Below, piece after piece: positions 37,208-48,697 of a stretch of 64,000 nt of DNA (its first letter is position 1; each line of letters begins with the position of its first letter). Source of the DNA: Cytospora piceicola (Eukaryota > Ascomycota > Sordariomycetes > Diaporthales > Cytosporaceae). The notes beneath the pieces are model-generated. The model did not search any database. It had not been told where the DNA came from and saw nothing but the letters and a program-made list of their open reading frames with translations. Both the position numbers and the translations under genes were made by a program. The DNA lies in the NCBI GenBank assembly GCA_023375675.1, contig JALQBC010000021.1, positions 1 to 64,000 of the forward strand, in the 5' to 3' direction.

Positions 37208-39148
37208 ATGGCTCCCACCCTTCAATCACCTATTAGCCCTACCGGCTGGGCCAATGTTACCCGCCGGCGCATAACATCCTTCCCCTCGGTGTCTCGCTAT
37301 TGCCTCATCGCCTGCGCTCTCGTCTTGCTCTTCTCCTCCCTGCTCCTCTTTCGCTCCTCCGAGACTGCATCTCGCCTAATACCGCCATCCCTCTCCGATA
37401 TCTCTCCACCATGGCGCCGCCCCGCTGCCGACGCCGAGCTCCTCGACATACTATCCAAGGCCTTCAGCACGGGGCCGCACCCCATCGACGAGCTGATCGC
37501 TGATGCCAGGCGAACCCACGAAGAGCTGTTGCGACAGCGATCGACAGACGTGAGGAGCGCCGCCGCCCGGTACCGCGTGCGACGAGGTAGGCACCCGCCG
37601 CCGGGTTTCGACAAGTGGGTTGAGTATGCGCTCCAGCATGACTCCGTCATTGTGGAAAAGTTCTTCGATCGGATATACCATGACGTGCAGCCCTTCTGGG
37701 CTCTCGATGCGAGGACCACGGCGAAGCGGGCTGCGACGTGGGCGCATGTGATGCGAGTACGAAACGGCAAGGTGTCGCCAGTGGGGGATGTCGATGGGCG
37801 CGTGCCTTGGTTGCAGCTGTGGACCGAGTTGATCGAACCCGTCGCCAAGCACATGCCCGATGTCGACATGCCCATAAACTATATGGATGAGAGTCGGCTG
37901 CTGGTGCCGTGGGAGAAGATCAACGAACTGGTGGAGAAGGCCAGGATGTGGAGGAAGGTTACGCCTTTGGAGGAGGTGGTCACGGAGTACAAAGGGTTGG
38001 CATGGATGAGCAGGGACAAGGAGCTCAAGCCGTACGAGCCTCAGTGGATCACAGGCGACTCCTCGAAGTATTGGGACATCGCCAGGGCCACATGCCATCC
38101 CGACTCGCCAAGTCGAAATGCCGCTGCGCTTGATGACTTCTCACTCCCACCTGCATTCCCCGAGGATTGGAGCCCGGCCTATAGCGAGAACGGTTACGTC
38201 AAGAACTTCACTGCCTCGACAGACCCGTGCCTCCAGCCGCATCTCAGAGCTCTACACGGCACCTTTGTTGAACCAATCACCCTCTCGACATCGCAAGAAT
38301 TGATCCCGCTTTTCGGCGGAAGCAAACTTCCCATGAACAACGAGCTCGTCATTCCCGGCGCCATGTACCTCACTGAGGACCCCTTCTACAGCGGTGGGAT
38401 CGATCACGGCCCTAATTGGGAGAAGAAGAACACGACAGTAGTCTGGCGAGGCGTCGCAAGTGGAGGCCGGCACAAGGATACCAACTGGATGCACTTCCAG
38501 CGCCTCCGACTCATCGAGATGCTCAACGGCACCACGGTCAGCAAGCTCGAACGAAACGGGGCGAGGGCCTTGACGTTTGACATGCCATCCGTGCATCAGT
38601 ATGATTATCCGAAAAGGCGGCAGGGAAAGATGGGGGAGTGGCTCGAGAAACACGCCGACGCGGGATTCGTCGACCTGCTGTGCTTCCCGCGAGATGAGAA
38701 CTGCCCCTACCTGGCGCCGTACTTCCACAAGATCGACGGCAAGCCCATGTCGGAGCAGTACGGAAACAAGTTCCTGCCGGACGTGGACGGGAACTCCTTC
38801 TCGGCCCGCTACCGAGGCCTGCTACTCAGCACCTCGCTGCCTATCAAGTCGACTGTTTACGCCGAGTGGCACGACGACCGCCTCCAGCCGTGGCTGCACT
38901 TTGCGCCGATGGACAATACCCTACAGGACCTGTACGGGATGCTGGATTATTTCACCAGAGACGAGAAGGGTGATGCTGTGGCGAGGATGATCGCCGAGAC
39001 GGGGAAGAGGTGGGGTGAGATGGCGCTCCGCAGGGAGGACATGTTGCTCTATGTGTGGAGGCTGTTGCTTGAGTTTGCGCGCGTCTGTGATGACCAGAGG
39101 GATCGGCTAGGTTGGGTGGATGATTTGGCAGAGGACGCGGAACACTAG
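37208..39148 (+). CDS. Glycosyltransferase family 90 (CAP10-like), type II membrane protein
   Basis: A single exon, 646 residues. The short cytosolic N-terminus (basic RRRITSF) is followed by one membrane anchor at about residues 32-49 (LIACALVLLFSSLLLF). The rest is lumenal. Conserved GT90/CAP10 features lie in the C-terminal half: LYLTEDPFYSGGIDHG-like segment (here MYLTEDPFYSGG), VVWRGVASGGRHKDTNW, then CFPRDENCPYLAPYF, the KFLPDVDGNSFSARYRGLL block with the family's DGxxxSxRx8S-type core, and STVYAEWHDDRLQPWLHFAPM. Members transfer xylose or glucose in the Golgi; Cryptococcus Cap10 acts in capsule formation. In ascomycetes the substrate is mostly unknown. The leader has an ATAATATA stretch 20-30 bp before the ATG. 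Confidence 0.93.
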   Translation: MAPTLQSPISPTGWANVTRRRITSFPSVSRYCLIACALVLLFSSLLLFRSSETASRLIPPSLSDISPPWRRPAADAELLDILSKAFSTGPHPIDELIADARRTHEELLRQRSTDVRSAAARYRVRRGRHPPPGFDKWVEYALQHDSVIVEKFFDRIYHDVQPFWALDARTTAKRAATWAHVMRVRNGKVSPVGDVDGRVPWLQLWTELIEPVAKHMPDVDMPINYMDESRLLVPWEKINELVEKARMWRKVTPLEEVVTEYKGLAWMSRDKELKPYEPQWITGDSSKYWDIARATCHPDSPSRNAAALDDFSLPPAFPEDWSPAYSENGYVKNFTASTDPCLQPHLRALHGTFVEPITLSTSQELIPLFGGSKLPMNNELVIPGAMYLTEDPFYSGGIDHGPNWEKKNTTVVWRGVASGGRHKDTNWMHFQRLRLIEMLNGTTVSKLERNGARALTFDMPSVHQYDYPKRRQGKMGEWLEKHADAGFVDLLCFPRDENCPYLAPYFHKIDGKPMSEQYGNKFLPDVDGNSFSARYRGLLLSTSLPIKSTVYAEWHDDRLQPWLHFAPMDNTLQDLYGMLDYFTRDEKGDAVARMIAETGKRWGEMALRREDMLLYVWRLLLEFARVCDDQRDRLGWVDDLAEDAEH

Positions 39149-39923
39149 AATCCACCTTGGACAGTCAGGGGTTGTTAGTATATGTGAGGGAGTGTGATTG
39201 GCTATAGGCATTTTCTTCTTGTCTCGGGGGCTTTTGGTCCTGTTCAGCTTGGCATATATGGATGGGTACCTGCTCCCTCTTGTCATTTTGACATGCGGAG
39301 TCGGCGTTAAGCGGATGAGTTGTTATTTAGGAGTTTGGAGTTTCTATCGGATATCTCGATACCTTAGCAACCTTGTTTTTGATGGCGATGAAGAATACGA
39401 TGGATGATAAATATGACCTTGTTACACAGACGGATGTCTGGTCTTGGCGAGGGTTTGGATAGTATTGGCAATAATACTGCATCTGATTGTCCTCAATGTT
39501 CCGTACAAAAGAGTGCTTCCATATTAGTATTACTTTGTGCCGCCCCCTACAAGATGCTGGAGTCGAGGTAGAGGAGGTACACAGTGAAGAGGAGTCAAGT
39601 GAGCAGAAACATGGTGCCAGCCGGCAGCCAGCTGCAGTCAGGGTCATGTCAGCTGCCCGGCTCCAGGTCTCTTAGCGGGGTCGCGACAGTGTGCAGCTTT
39701 TTTTCTTTAGACGAACTTTTAGGGCCCCGTTTCTGAGGCCGCAACGGTGGATCCAAACGGCCAATCAGCAACTTGTGCACGGGCCCGCACCAAACCACAA
39801 ATCTCAAACCGCCCGCTGAAATTTCTACAAGGACCGACTTGCAGTAGGCTGGTCTTCGACGACACAACACACTTCTTTTCGACAACCCATCACGACAAAC
39901 CAGTTGTTGAAACACCAGTCAAA
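39149..39923. other. Intergenic and RPL13 promoter
   Basis: 3' UTR of the GT90 gene, then the promoter and pyrimidine-tract leader of the eL13 gene (CACAACACACTTCTTTTCGAC). No other gene seen. Confidence 0.6.
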
Positions 39924-41024
39924 ATGGTGAGCAAGATCGATTTGCCCTCAGGCCCTGTCGACGTCAATTGAGTCAGGACATAGATCACTGACCCTTTGAT
40001 TTCTCATACAGGCGATCAAGCACAACCAGACCCTCGTCAAGAACCGTTAGTTTTCCCCCGTCCCCTCCCAATTTTCAAGAATGAACCCGTTTGTGAGGAC
40101 TCTTGAGGCCCGGTCTTGATGGTGAAACCTGTCGAGACACGGGGTATGGCACCAATACTGACAGGATTTAATACTAGATTTCCGCAAGGATTGGCAGCGT
40201 CGTGTCCGATGCCACTTCGACCAGGTACGATTTCCAATACCAGAACCCAAGTCACGATGATGGACACCCGAGGTGCACGAGGAAGAGTTGGAAAGAAACA
40301 CGGGACTTGGGACCGCGCTTGTATTGCGAACAGGATCTAACAACTCTTTTGTCTATAGCCCGGCAAGAAGGTTTCCCGCAGGAACGCCCGTCAGGCTAAG
40401 GCCGCTGCTGTCGCCCCTCGCCCCATCGACAAGCTCCGCCCCGTTGTCCGATGCTCTTCCATCAAGTACAACCGCCGCACCCGCGCCGGTCGTGGCTTCA
40501 CCCTGGCTGAGCTGAAGGTGCGTTGATCCCGAGATACCCAGACGACCAAGATCCCTAGGTCTCGAGAGAACCGTGGGAGGCTGGTCTCCTCGATCAAGAA
40601 CTAACAAATCCTGCAGGCCGCTGGCATTCCCCGCCAGTACGCCCCTACCATCGGTATCTCCGTCGATGGCCGTCGCCAGAACCTCTCCGAGGAGTCCCTG
40701 GCCGTCAACGTCGAGCGCCTCAAGGCTTACACCGACCGCCTGATCCTCTTCCCCAAGAAGAGCAACAAGCCCAAGAAGGGTGACTCCTCCAAGGAGGACA
40801 TCTCCGCCGTCGCCGAGAACACCGTCACCAAGTCCGCCGCTGCCTTCCCCATCATCCCCGTCGACACCACCATCCAGACCATCAAGAAGTCTGAGATGCC
40901 CGCCCCCATCGAGGGTGGTGCTTACCGCAAGCTGCGTGACGAGCGTGCCAACAAGCGCAACGCTGGTACCCGTGAGAAGCGTGCCCGCGAGGCCGCCGAG
41001 GCCGAGGCTGAGAAGAAGAAATAA
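39924..41024 (+). CDS. rpl13: 60S ribosomal protein eL13 (L13e)
   Basis: Five exons: 39924-39926 (only the ATG), 40012-40045, 40178-40224, 40359-40517 and 40617-41024; 216 residues. The spliced start is [20 protein letters not shown], the universal eL13 N-terminus, followed by [19 protein letters not shown] and [24 protein letters not shown]. These, together with [20 protein letters not shown], identify the family. The C-terminus is Lys/Ala/Glu-rich. It is a structural protein of the large cytosolic subunit. Codon use is strongly biased to C-ending codons and AAG, as expected for high expression. Early introns are typical of fungal ribosomal-protein genes. No convincing snoRNA was seen in the introns. 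Confidence 0.97.
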
Positions 41025-41509
41025 GCGACCAAAGTCGTCTTGTAGCTTCCTTCTTGCGGGTCTGATGGAGGTTGAACAGGTTTTTCAGCAACTGGTCCTC
41101 TGTCTATGGTCGTTTCGGATGGTCTGGCTTCTGCTTTAGGGTTGCATTGTCGCTTCGGAAAAAGGGATTGTTTGGTCATGATACACACATTTTTTTCTCT
41201 GCAGGATCTATGATCGGGAAATGGAAAAGAAAAATGAAGACACAATCCTTGGCTTCAATGGTATCCCTCATCAGATGTACCGAAATACGCGAGCCTTAAT
41301 AAAAGTGCACCGTCGAGACCATTATGAGTTTGAGCATCATGTGAAAGAATGTAGTATTGTCCAATGAAGGAAGTCGTGAAACCGTCAACAAGACAATCAG
41401 GGCACGGCTTCCGTAGACGATGTGACTAGAGACGCGACACGATGCTCAAGTGTGGGATTGCAGAGATGGTCCCGAGATTTTGATTACGGAGCATCTAGCT
41501 AGCTACTAA
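41025..41509. other. Intergenic between convergent genes
   Basis: 3' UTRs of eL13 (plus) and the armadillo protein (minus). No gene seen. Confidence 0.6.
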
Positions 41510-44446
41510 CTACCCATTCCATGGCGGGCCGTAGCCTCCCATGCCCATCCCACCACCAGGCGTCTGCTGCTGCTGCGACGACGGCGACATGCCCATCCCC
41601 GACATGTCCATGTCCCCCTGGGCCCTGGAGTGCAGCACCAGCTCGCCGCCCGTCAGGAGCAGCTGCTCGTAGATGTACTTCCTCAGCGGCAGCACGTCGT
41701 CGGCGTGGTTCCGCATCAGCTCCGCCACCATGCACAGGCCGTTCTCCCGGTCGATCCTCGCCATGTTGGCCTGCATCGCCGGGTCGACGGCCTGCGGCTC
41801 CAGGCCGCCCAGGCCCAGCCCCTCGATGCCGAGGCCCGCCATGGCCGACGCGCCCGCCGACGCGCCCGAGCTGACCACGGCGCCGGCGGCGCCGGCGGGC
41901 GCGGTGGCAGGGGTGGCGACGCCGCCGGCCTCGCCTCCCCGGCCGGCCGGCGCCATGGCGGCGGGCATGTCCTCCTGGCCGTCGGCGGCGGGGGAGCTCG
42001 AGGCGGCGAGGAGCAGGTCGTGGCCGTCGGCCATGTCGCGGCCGGTGACGGACTCGACGAGGGCGCGGCAGGCCTCGAAGCTCTGCAGGGCGCTCTGGAC
42101 GAGGACGGCGCCGTCGGGGGACCGGCACATGAGGGCCAGGACGAACCAGGCCTCGCTGCGGAGGGCGGGGAACCGCGTCTGCTTGATGAGGAAGGACAGC
42201 GGCGTGGAGAGGTCGTGGGCGGCGTAGAAGCGGGCGCGGCGGGAGGCGGGGCCGCCGGCGGCGGAGGAGGAGGGGGAGGTGTGGTTCGAGTAGTTGGAGG
42301 AGGAGCTGTTGTTGGAGGACTGCGTGTGCTGGGACGCCGCCGGGGACGGCTGCGAGTGGAGGGACTGGGCGGGGGACAGCGCGGTCGTCGAGGTCGGGGT
42401 CGAGGTCGCGTGGAAGTTGGGCGTGGGGTCCGTCTTGACGAAGATGGTGCCGCTCTCGTTGGTGTTACTGCCGCTGCTGTGCTCGTGCTTGTGCTTCTTG
42501 GCGCCGTGGCTGTTGTCCCTGTGGTGAGAGGAGGAGGACGACGACCACTCCTCCGGGAGGACAGGCGCGACAGGCGTGGAGTGCAAGATACGGCAGACGG
42601 TCGCCACGGCGCGCGCGACCTCCATCTTGGTCGGCTCCGAGTCGCTCCTCTCGAACAGCGCCGTAAGGACGTGCAGGTTGCTCCTGTCGTGGGCGGGGGA
42701 GTCCGGGTCCGGGCTGAGCGGGGCGCACAGCCTCCTCGCGTTGGGCGGGCAGCCGACCAGCAGCAGGCGGGCGAGCGACACGGCGGCGAACTGCGTCTGC
42801 GGCTGGGCGTCGCCCCACGTGGACCACAGCTTGGGCAGGACGCCCGACTCGAGCAGGCGGCCGAGGGCGGGCTTGTTGGCGGCCGGGATGGCCAGGTTCT
42901 TGAGGCAGCCCAGCGCGGCGTGCGTCAGCTGCGCGTTGGGCGCGGCCGACTCGCCCGGCGACGTGCACCGCGCCAGGAGGCTGGCGAGCGGCTGGTGGAC
43001 GGCGGCGTCGCGCACGAGCGTTACGCACGTCGCGTCGCTCCGCGCCATGTTGCCCAGCGCGAGGCACGCCGCCGTCTGCAGGTTCGCGTGTGCCGGGGGC
43101 CCGTGGAGCCAGCTCTGGAGGGTCTGGAACACGGGGTGCTGCAGGAGGCCGGGGCCGCCCTGGGCCGAGCCCGGGACGAAGTCCGGGAGGGCCGAGATGT
43201 CGGCGAGGACGGGGACGAAGGCGTTGCGCACCTGCTTCAGCTGCGCGGCGTCGTCAGGGTCGGTCGCCTGGCCCGGGTCGAAGTGCGTGTACGCCATGGA
43301 GAAGGCGGTAAGGAGCAGCGGCAGGCCGGCGAGGATGTACGTCTGGAAGACCTCGTGCGTCAGGTAGGCCAGGGCGACGGCTGTCAGGCCGCTGAAGTCT
43401 TCGAGGTCGACAGGGTGCTGCCGGTTTGTGGCGACGCTGAGGAGGATGAGGGGCGTTGCCGGCGGCCCATTGCGGACCTCGGGCTCCTGTGTTATCAGGA
43501 GTGCGAGGATCTTGCAGATTAGGTTGACGTAGAGACGGCATGCTTCGAGGCGAGGGCCGCCGAGGATCTCCATCAGCCGTTGGCTGAGGCCGGCCTCGCA
43601 GGCCTGAAGCTGGACGGGTTCTGTCGACGACAGGTCAGCTTGGGAGTTGCTTACTCGTGAGGGGAAGAGGCCACAAGGGGGTGCGCGGCTTACCATAGTC
43701 TACCAAAACATTATATAAGACGGGTATCACAAAGGGAAGGAGAGAATCATCGTAAAGAAGCTCTATGATGGCATGAATCCGGCCGCTTTCTACGACACGA
43801 GCTCTATTTTCATCTGGTGGTATGTCATATGTGTGAGCTTGATATATTCCCGGTGTGAGGTTGTGGTTGGGGAAAAGTGGTTGAGAGGTCGGGAGGTATA
43901 CACACCCGTATCTGCACATGAATTTCCAATCAAGCGAAGAGCATGAGACCTTAGAAGTGGCCTCAGGCCGGGCGTAGGCAAAATGCCCAGAAAGAAGTTC
44001 AGGATGCCTGATGACCCAATCGGTGACCGCCACAGCACTGCGTGGTTGAACTATTAGCATATGACGGGTTCTCCAAATCTGCGTGCATGCCGCCGTCATT
44101 CCTGGTGATCAGATGCGAGCTCGCTAAGAGGTTTGTGTGTGTGTATGTGTGTGTACGTGTGTGTATTGGAATGACGCGATGCCCACCCAGAAGCACAAGC
44201 AGGCTGATGAGATTTGTGAGTAGACTCACCATGTCGACTCCCATCTCCAAGCTTCTCGGCGATGCGGTCGAGGTCGTCGGACCCGCTCACCCAGGCGTTG
44301 TGCGCCTCCAGCAGGACAGCTCGCAGGTGGGCGATCCTGTAGCTCTTCTCCTCGTCCGTCAGGACAGCCTCATCCTCGTCGCCATCCTCAGGCAGCACGA
44401 CGCCCTCGGTGCGTTTGAACAAGTCCTCGATGTCCTCTGGGGTCAT
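41510..44446 (-). CDS. Armadillo-repeat protein, SmgGDS/Rap1GDS1-like
   Basis: Minus-strand exons 44230-44446, 43906-44037, 43694-43813 and 41510-43620; 859 residues. The start is MTPEDIEDLFKRTEGVVLPE. Junctions restore armadillo text: LRLIGNSCADT|DENRARVVESG and IPVLYNVLVDY|EPVQLQACEAGL. Armadillo repeats cover about residues 70-450 (ACLALGNMARSD, LGCLKNLAIPAANK) and resume at about 580-770 around disordered Ser/Thr and Gly/Ala/Met-rich insertions. The layout resembles SmgGDS, an armadillo chaperone and exchange factor for small GTPases such as Rho and Rap; fungal homologues are often called GTP-binding protein by transfer. The target GTPase is unknown. Intron 1 holds a (GT)n tract at about 44131-44165. 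The gene is very G/C-rich, which leaves a 630-codon antisense shadow frame. Confidence 0.75.
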
Positions 44447-47400
44447 CCTGTCCTTCGTCCTCTTTTCTTCTTCTCTTTCAGTCTTCAGTTTGGCCCCTTT
44501 GATGTCATGTCCAAGCTGCAGTGTGGATTTCGGTGAGATCTTTGGACGTAGACCCGAAAGCAGGCGGAGACGAAAAGGGAAGCCCAGGGCCCAGGGGTTT
44601 GGGCTCGGATGCGAGGTAAATTAGTGGGGGTAATATTCCGAACGAATTGTCAGACCGTGGACGGACCTAGGGACCGCTCGAGGTTCAAACCCAGTTCTTT
44701 TGCGGACGACGATGGACTTTGAGAGAGAATAAGATGGGTCCACCTTGTTCATGTGTGATGTTTGTATTGTATTGGACGTGTAAGTAGTGGCGTAAATCAA
44801 GGACTAGAAAAACCCAGGACGGAGGCACGGAGGCACGGAGACAACCTTCCCATCCACAACTCCTGTTGTCCCTCTTTTTTTTTGGGTCCTTTTCGAGGTT
44901 TCGAGCGGCAGCAAGATGCGAGTCGCCGTCACCTTCGATTGATAAGGCCAGCCTAGACTTCTCGCATCATCTAGACATGGACTGGCTCTTTGCGGTTGGC
45001 GTCTGAAGAGGGCTGTGTCTAGCAATGAGGTGATTGTTTACCTTTCCATATCTATGATATGTTTACAGACAGATAGACAGACGAGACGGAGGAAGGGCAC
45101 GCAAAGAGCAGGCAGTACTGATCCGTTTGTTGGATGGGAACTTATCAGAGTTAAAGATCCAATGTATGTTGTGTAAACTACCCCCTGAATCCTAAACTAG
45201 CGGATGTATAGCGGGTGCTGTTAGCTCATCTTGGCACCTGTCGCTTGGAAGTTTTAGCACCCGTTGATAGCGTTTATAGCTCCTCAGCTCCCTCATTCAG
45301 CCCTCGAAGGAGCGAATCCTAGGTGATGTTGTTGGACCATCGATCTTCGATTGTCGAATCATCGAATTCTCAAATGTGACCCTCAGCGCCCAGGTTGCAT
45401 GAAGGTGTATGGCGTTTGTTCACTTGAGCTTGGTTCAAGCTGGCTCTCCAGTTTTGATTCGACTGCTCGTGTATAACATCCAGCCCAAGTCCTGTGACAG
45501 ACTCAACCCCCATTCAGCCTGAATAGCTGAACGGCTAAGCTGCATCATGGCACCTCCTCCTCGGGTTGATCAACGCGACATCTTATGGCAACACTTGACC
45601 TGTGTTTTGGTGATGATTTGGCGAGCACGGCAGACCATCTGGTAGTTTAGATGAACTATAAGACGAGTTCCGTTCCTTGATAAGTCCTGTTGGGTTTCGA
45701 CCTCCCACCTTTCCATGCTCGCCTCACACATATATCATATACATCATCACCAACCCTTAGTCGACCTTGATCTTTATGGGCTATCACAGTAGGCTGCTAG
45801 GTACATCCGAGAGTTGTAGCCATGACGAAGACATCATCGTAGTACTCTTCAACTTCGCCACATTCCCCCCCACCACGGTGCCCTCGCTGCCAGCCATGCA
45901 GATGCCATGCATAAAATATGCCATCCTCGGCGGGCCGTAAGGCGCACGTAATACGGGAGTGTTGCAGCCGAGGTCCCGGACGTTGTTGCCGGCCCCTCCG
46001 ATGCTTTGTCAAGCTTTTGCGCTGGAAGATTCCCTTCTTTCTTTCGTTGCGGTCAACTTGATATCAAGGAAACCAGAATAATACTGACATTGCAGTGTCG
46101 AGATTAGTACTGGACGATGCCAACAATATAGATGCCAAGCGACCCCTCCTTTGCCAGGAATCCTCATGCTACGCAAGTAACCTGGGAAGCCTTGTGTTCA
46201 AAGAGCTACCCATGTGGTACCTACCTAGGTATCTAACAAGCCTCCCTCTCCACCCGCGCTTCTCACATGACATGCCGGCCGACTTCTGCTTATGCCAGAG
46301 TTGCCTGGGTGACGCCATGGTGGGGGTACACAACCCAGCGAGCCGGATCCGCGTTCATGTATCGTGTGCGTCAAGTGCTGCATTGCCATGATAGGAAGGC
46401 GCGTTGCTCGCCATGCGGGAGACGCCTACTGCGGCTGAAGGGGAGAATCGTCTATTACGTTTCCAAATGGATGACAAGAGGCCGCCGAATTCCTCTGCAG
46501 TGCGCGTCAGGTTCCATGCATTCCCCCCGGTGGGAGTCGGTAGCCAGCTTCCTCTTCTGGTGCTGACAGAGGGTCACGTCCGGACTGTCATCTGAACCCA
46601 TCGCTCACCAGAGGTCTTGCGCATAAAAGTACCTGGTGCAAATGGTGCTTTGATTAGCTGTGATGTGGCTGTGGTGGTAGTGGCAGGTGATGGCGTGCTT
46701 GTGGGGGACATTTGTCATCTTCACGACGCGTCTGGTTATCGGGCTTGGGCAACGATGAGCAGGCACATAGTGGACAACGCGTGGAATACCCGTAGATCGG
46801 TCCACGCCGTGAATGGCGACTTAAGCCACCAGTCATACAAGCCGTCAGCAGGTTGTCGATGGTTGCGGCAAGCATACCCGGCACAGTCAGTCGTAACAGC
46901 CAGGGCAGCTTGATAGTTAAGCTTTATTCAACCTACCTACCTAGGTAGTCACGACAGTCTGAAGGGCAGGCTGTTGAGATGGTCTCATACGCGTCAACCG
47001 CATCACGCAAGTCCACGATGATCTTCGATGGCTCCCACACCCAGCCCACCGACCCTGCCCTCAACAGCAAACATGCCAAGCAGGGGGGGGACGAGGGTAG
47101 CACCACCGGCAGATCATGATGCCTTCTTCCTCGTGTCATTCGCGAGCAAGTGATCACAATGAAAAAAGACAAACGATGGCATCAAAAATTCCGCCCAGGT
47201 CGGCCCCAAAGGAACCAACCAGACTGGTCAGCACCACCATGTGCAATGCAGGCTTCCCAACCTAGTCTCGGTGATTCTTGATCTACTGAGACTCGGACAA
47301 GGTCTAGAAGACATGTTAGCAGATATTTATTACCATTCTATGGGGTTATTTGGGGTGAACATACAAGTATGAAGAAAGAGAAAGAAAACAGGTAGGAATG

Positions 47401-47744
47401 GCGAAGGGAGGCCAGGATTATATTCTATTGCCTGAAGGGGGTGAACAGTCGGTCACTCGCCGCCTTCCTAATATGGTGGGCTGATATGGCAGAATCGTAG
47501 CGACCTTCAGACTGATTGACCAATGGGAAGAGATGGATACGCAGAGCAGGTAACCCAACGCCCCCGGGCCGGCAAAATCTTATGATGAATGCATGCAACT
47601 TTTGCTGGAGCTCGAGCTTGACTGCGAAATACACCGTGCCGTCCACAGCTTCCGTCCTTCCACGAGACCCTGCCTTTCTTTCCGATTGATACCCATGTAG
47701 AGCCTGTTTTCTCCATCCAACCAACGAAACCAAAAAACTCCAGA
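44447..47744. other. Gene-poor stretch, 3.3 kb
   Basis: Contains the promoter side of the armadillo gene, then sequence with only short frames. TACCTAGGTA-type palindromes occur at about 46,219-46,232 and 46,928-46,946. The 3' end is the leader of the one-TM protein gene. No RNA gene recognised. Confidence 0.5.
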
Positions 47745-48697
47745 ATGGCAAGCAAGGACGGGGAACGGAGCGCCTCCTCGGCGACTCGGTTCACTGCGAC
47801 AACGCCTCATGCATCCTCCAAGGCCGGCTCGACACGGTTCCCACCACCGCTGGGAGGAGCAGGACCAAGCAAGCCAGCATCGCCGGCAGGGGGCCCAATA
47901 CCACATAGCGAGACCCCCGAGCAGCGGGTAGCACGGCTACGAGCCGCGCACGACAAGGCCAAGAGTGCCAATGTGTCGCGCTTCGACCAGTTACTCGCAA
48001 AGTCAAGACCCTTCTTCGACTCGGCGCACAGGATCACGGTGTTGAGTCTGGTTGGACTGACGGGTACGATACTCGCACTCAGAATTACTCGGCATGAATA
48101 CTAAAGAACTTGAGCTAACTGTCTGCCTCTACCACAGCCGTCGCCGGTCTCATGACCGCGTACACAGCCTACGACATGCTCCGCTACAACCGCAAGCGCA
48201 AGGCCGAGTTCCTCGAGGCCCAGCGGCAGATGGGTGCCGACAGTCTGGAGGCGGCACGGCTGGCATACATGAGGGGCGACGCGACGGAGGACCAGATATT
48301 CCTTGTCGAGGAGGCGAACGCTCGCGCCGGCCCGGCCGGCGGGGAGGGCTTCAAGCTGCCCAGCATACTGAGCGCGCCAAAGCCGATCGCGAGGGAGGAG
48401 GAGGCAGCAGCACAGGGCGAGCAGGCAGCAGCAGCAGAGTCGGCTGCGGGCGAGAAGAAGTCGTCAGGAATCTTCGGGTGGTTCTCGTCATCCGGGTCGA
48501 ACGGTGACTCTACGAGCAAGGATGCGCCACGCACACTGGAGGATAAGCAGGACATGCTCAGGAAGGCACGCGAGGCTTTCGAGAAGGAGAAGGAGGCTCA
48601 GCGGAGTGGAGGCCCGCTGGACCGAATCGGCACCCAAAGCACGACTGCCCAACCCATACAGCCCGAGCAGCCCAAGAAGAAGGGATGGTTGTGGTAG
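47745..48697 (+). CDS. Fungal one-TM protein, probably mitochondrial, unknown function
   Basis: Exons 47745-48063 and 48138-48697 (intron 74 bp, GTACGA..CCACAG); 292 residues. The N-terminal 65 residues are Ser/Thr/Ala/Arg-rich and low in acidic residues, compatible with a mitochondrial presequence. The junction gives RITVLSLVGLTAVAGLMTAYTAYD, a single membrane helix at about residues 99-119. It is followed by MLRYNRKRKAEFLEAQRQ and LEAARLAYMRGDATEDQI, a conserved-looking amphipathic block. The C-terminal half is Ala/Glu and Ser-rich and ends PKKKGWLW. The topology fits a small inner-membrane or assembly-factor-like protein, but that is inference. I do not recognise a characterised relative. 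Confidence 0.75.

Noticed and set aside
40046..40358. Possible C/D snoRNA in the eL13 introns (near-boxes TTGATGG..CTGA and ATGATGG)
   Set aside because: The C-box matches are incomplete, D boxes are missing or misplaced, and there is no clear terminal stem.
41630..43522. 630-codon open frame on the plus strand
   Set aside because: It is antisense to the armadillo-repeat gene; G/C-rich codons on the minus strand remove stops. The translation is Gly/Arg/Ala-biased with no domain.
44680..44705. tRNA-like B-box (GGTTCAAACCC)
   Set aside because: No A box at the right distance and no cloverleaf can be folded around it.
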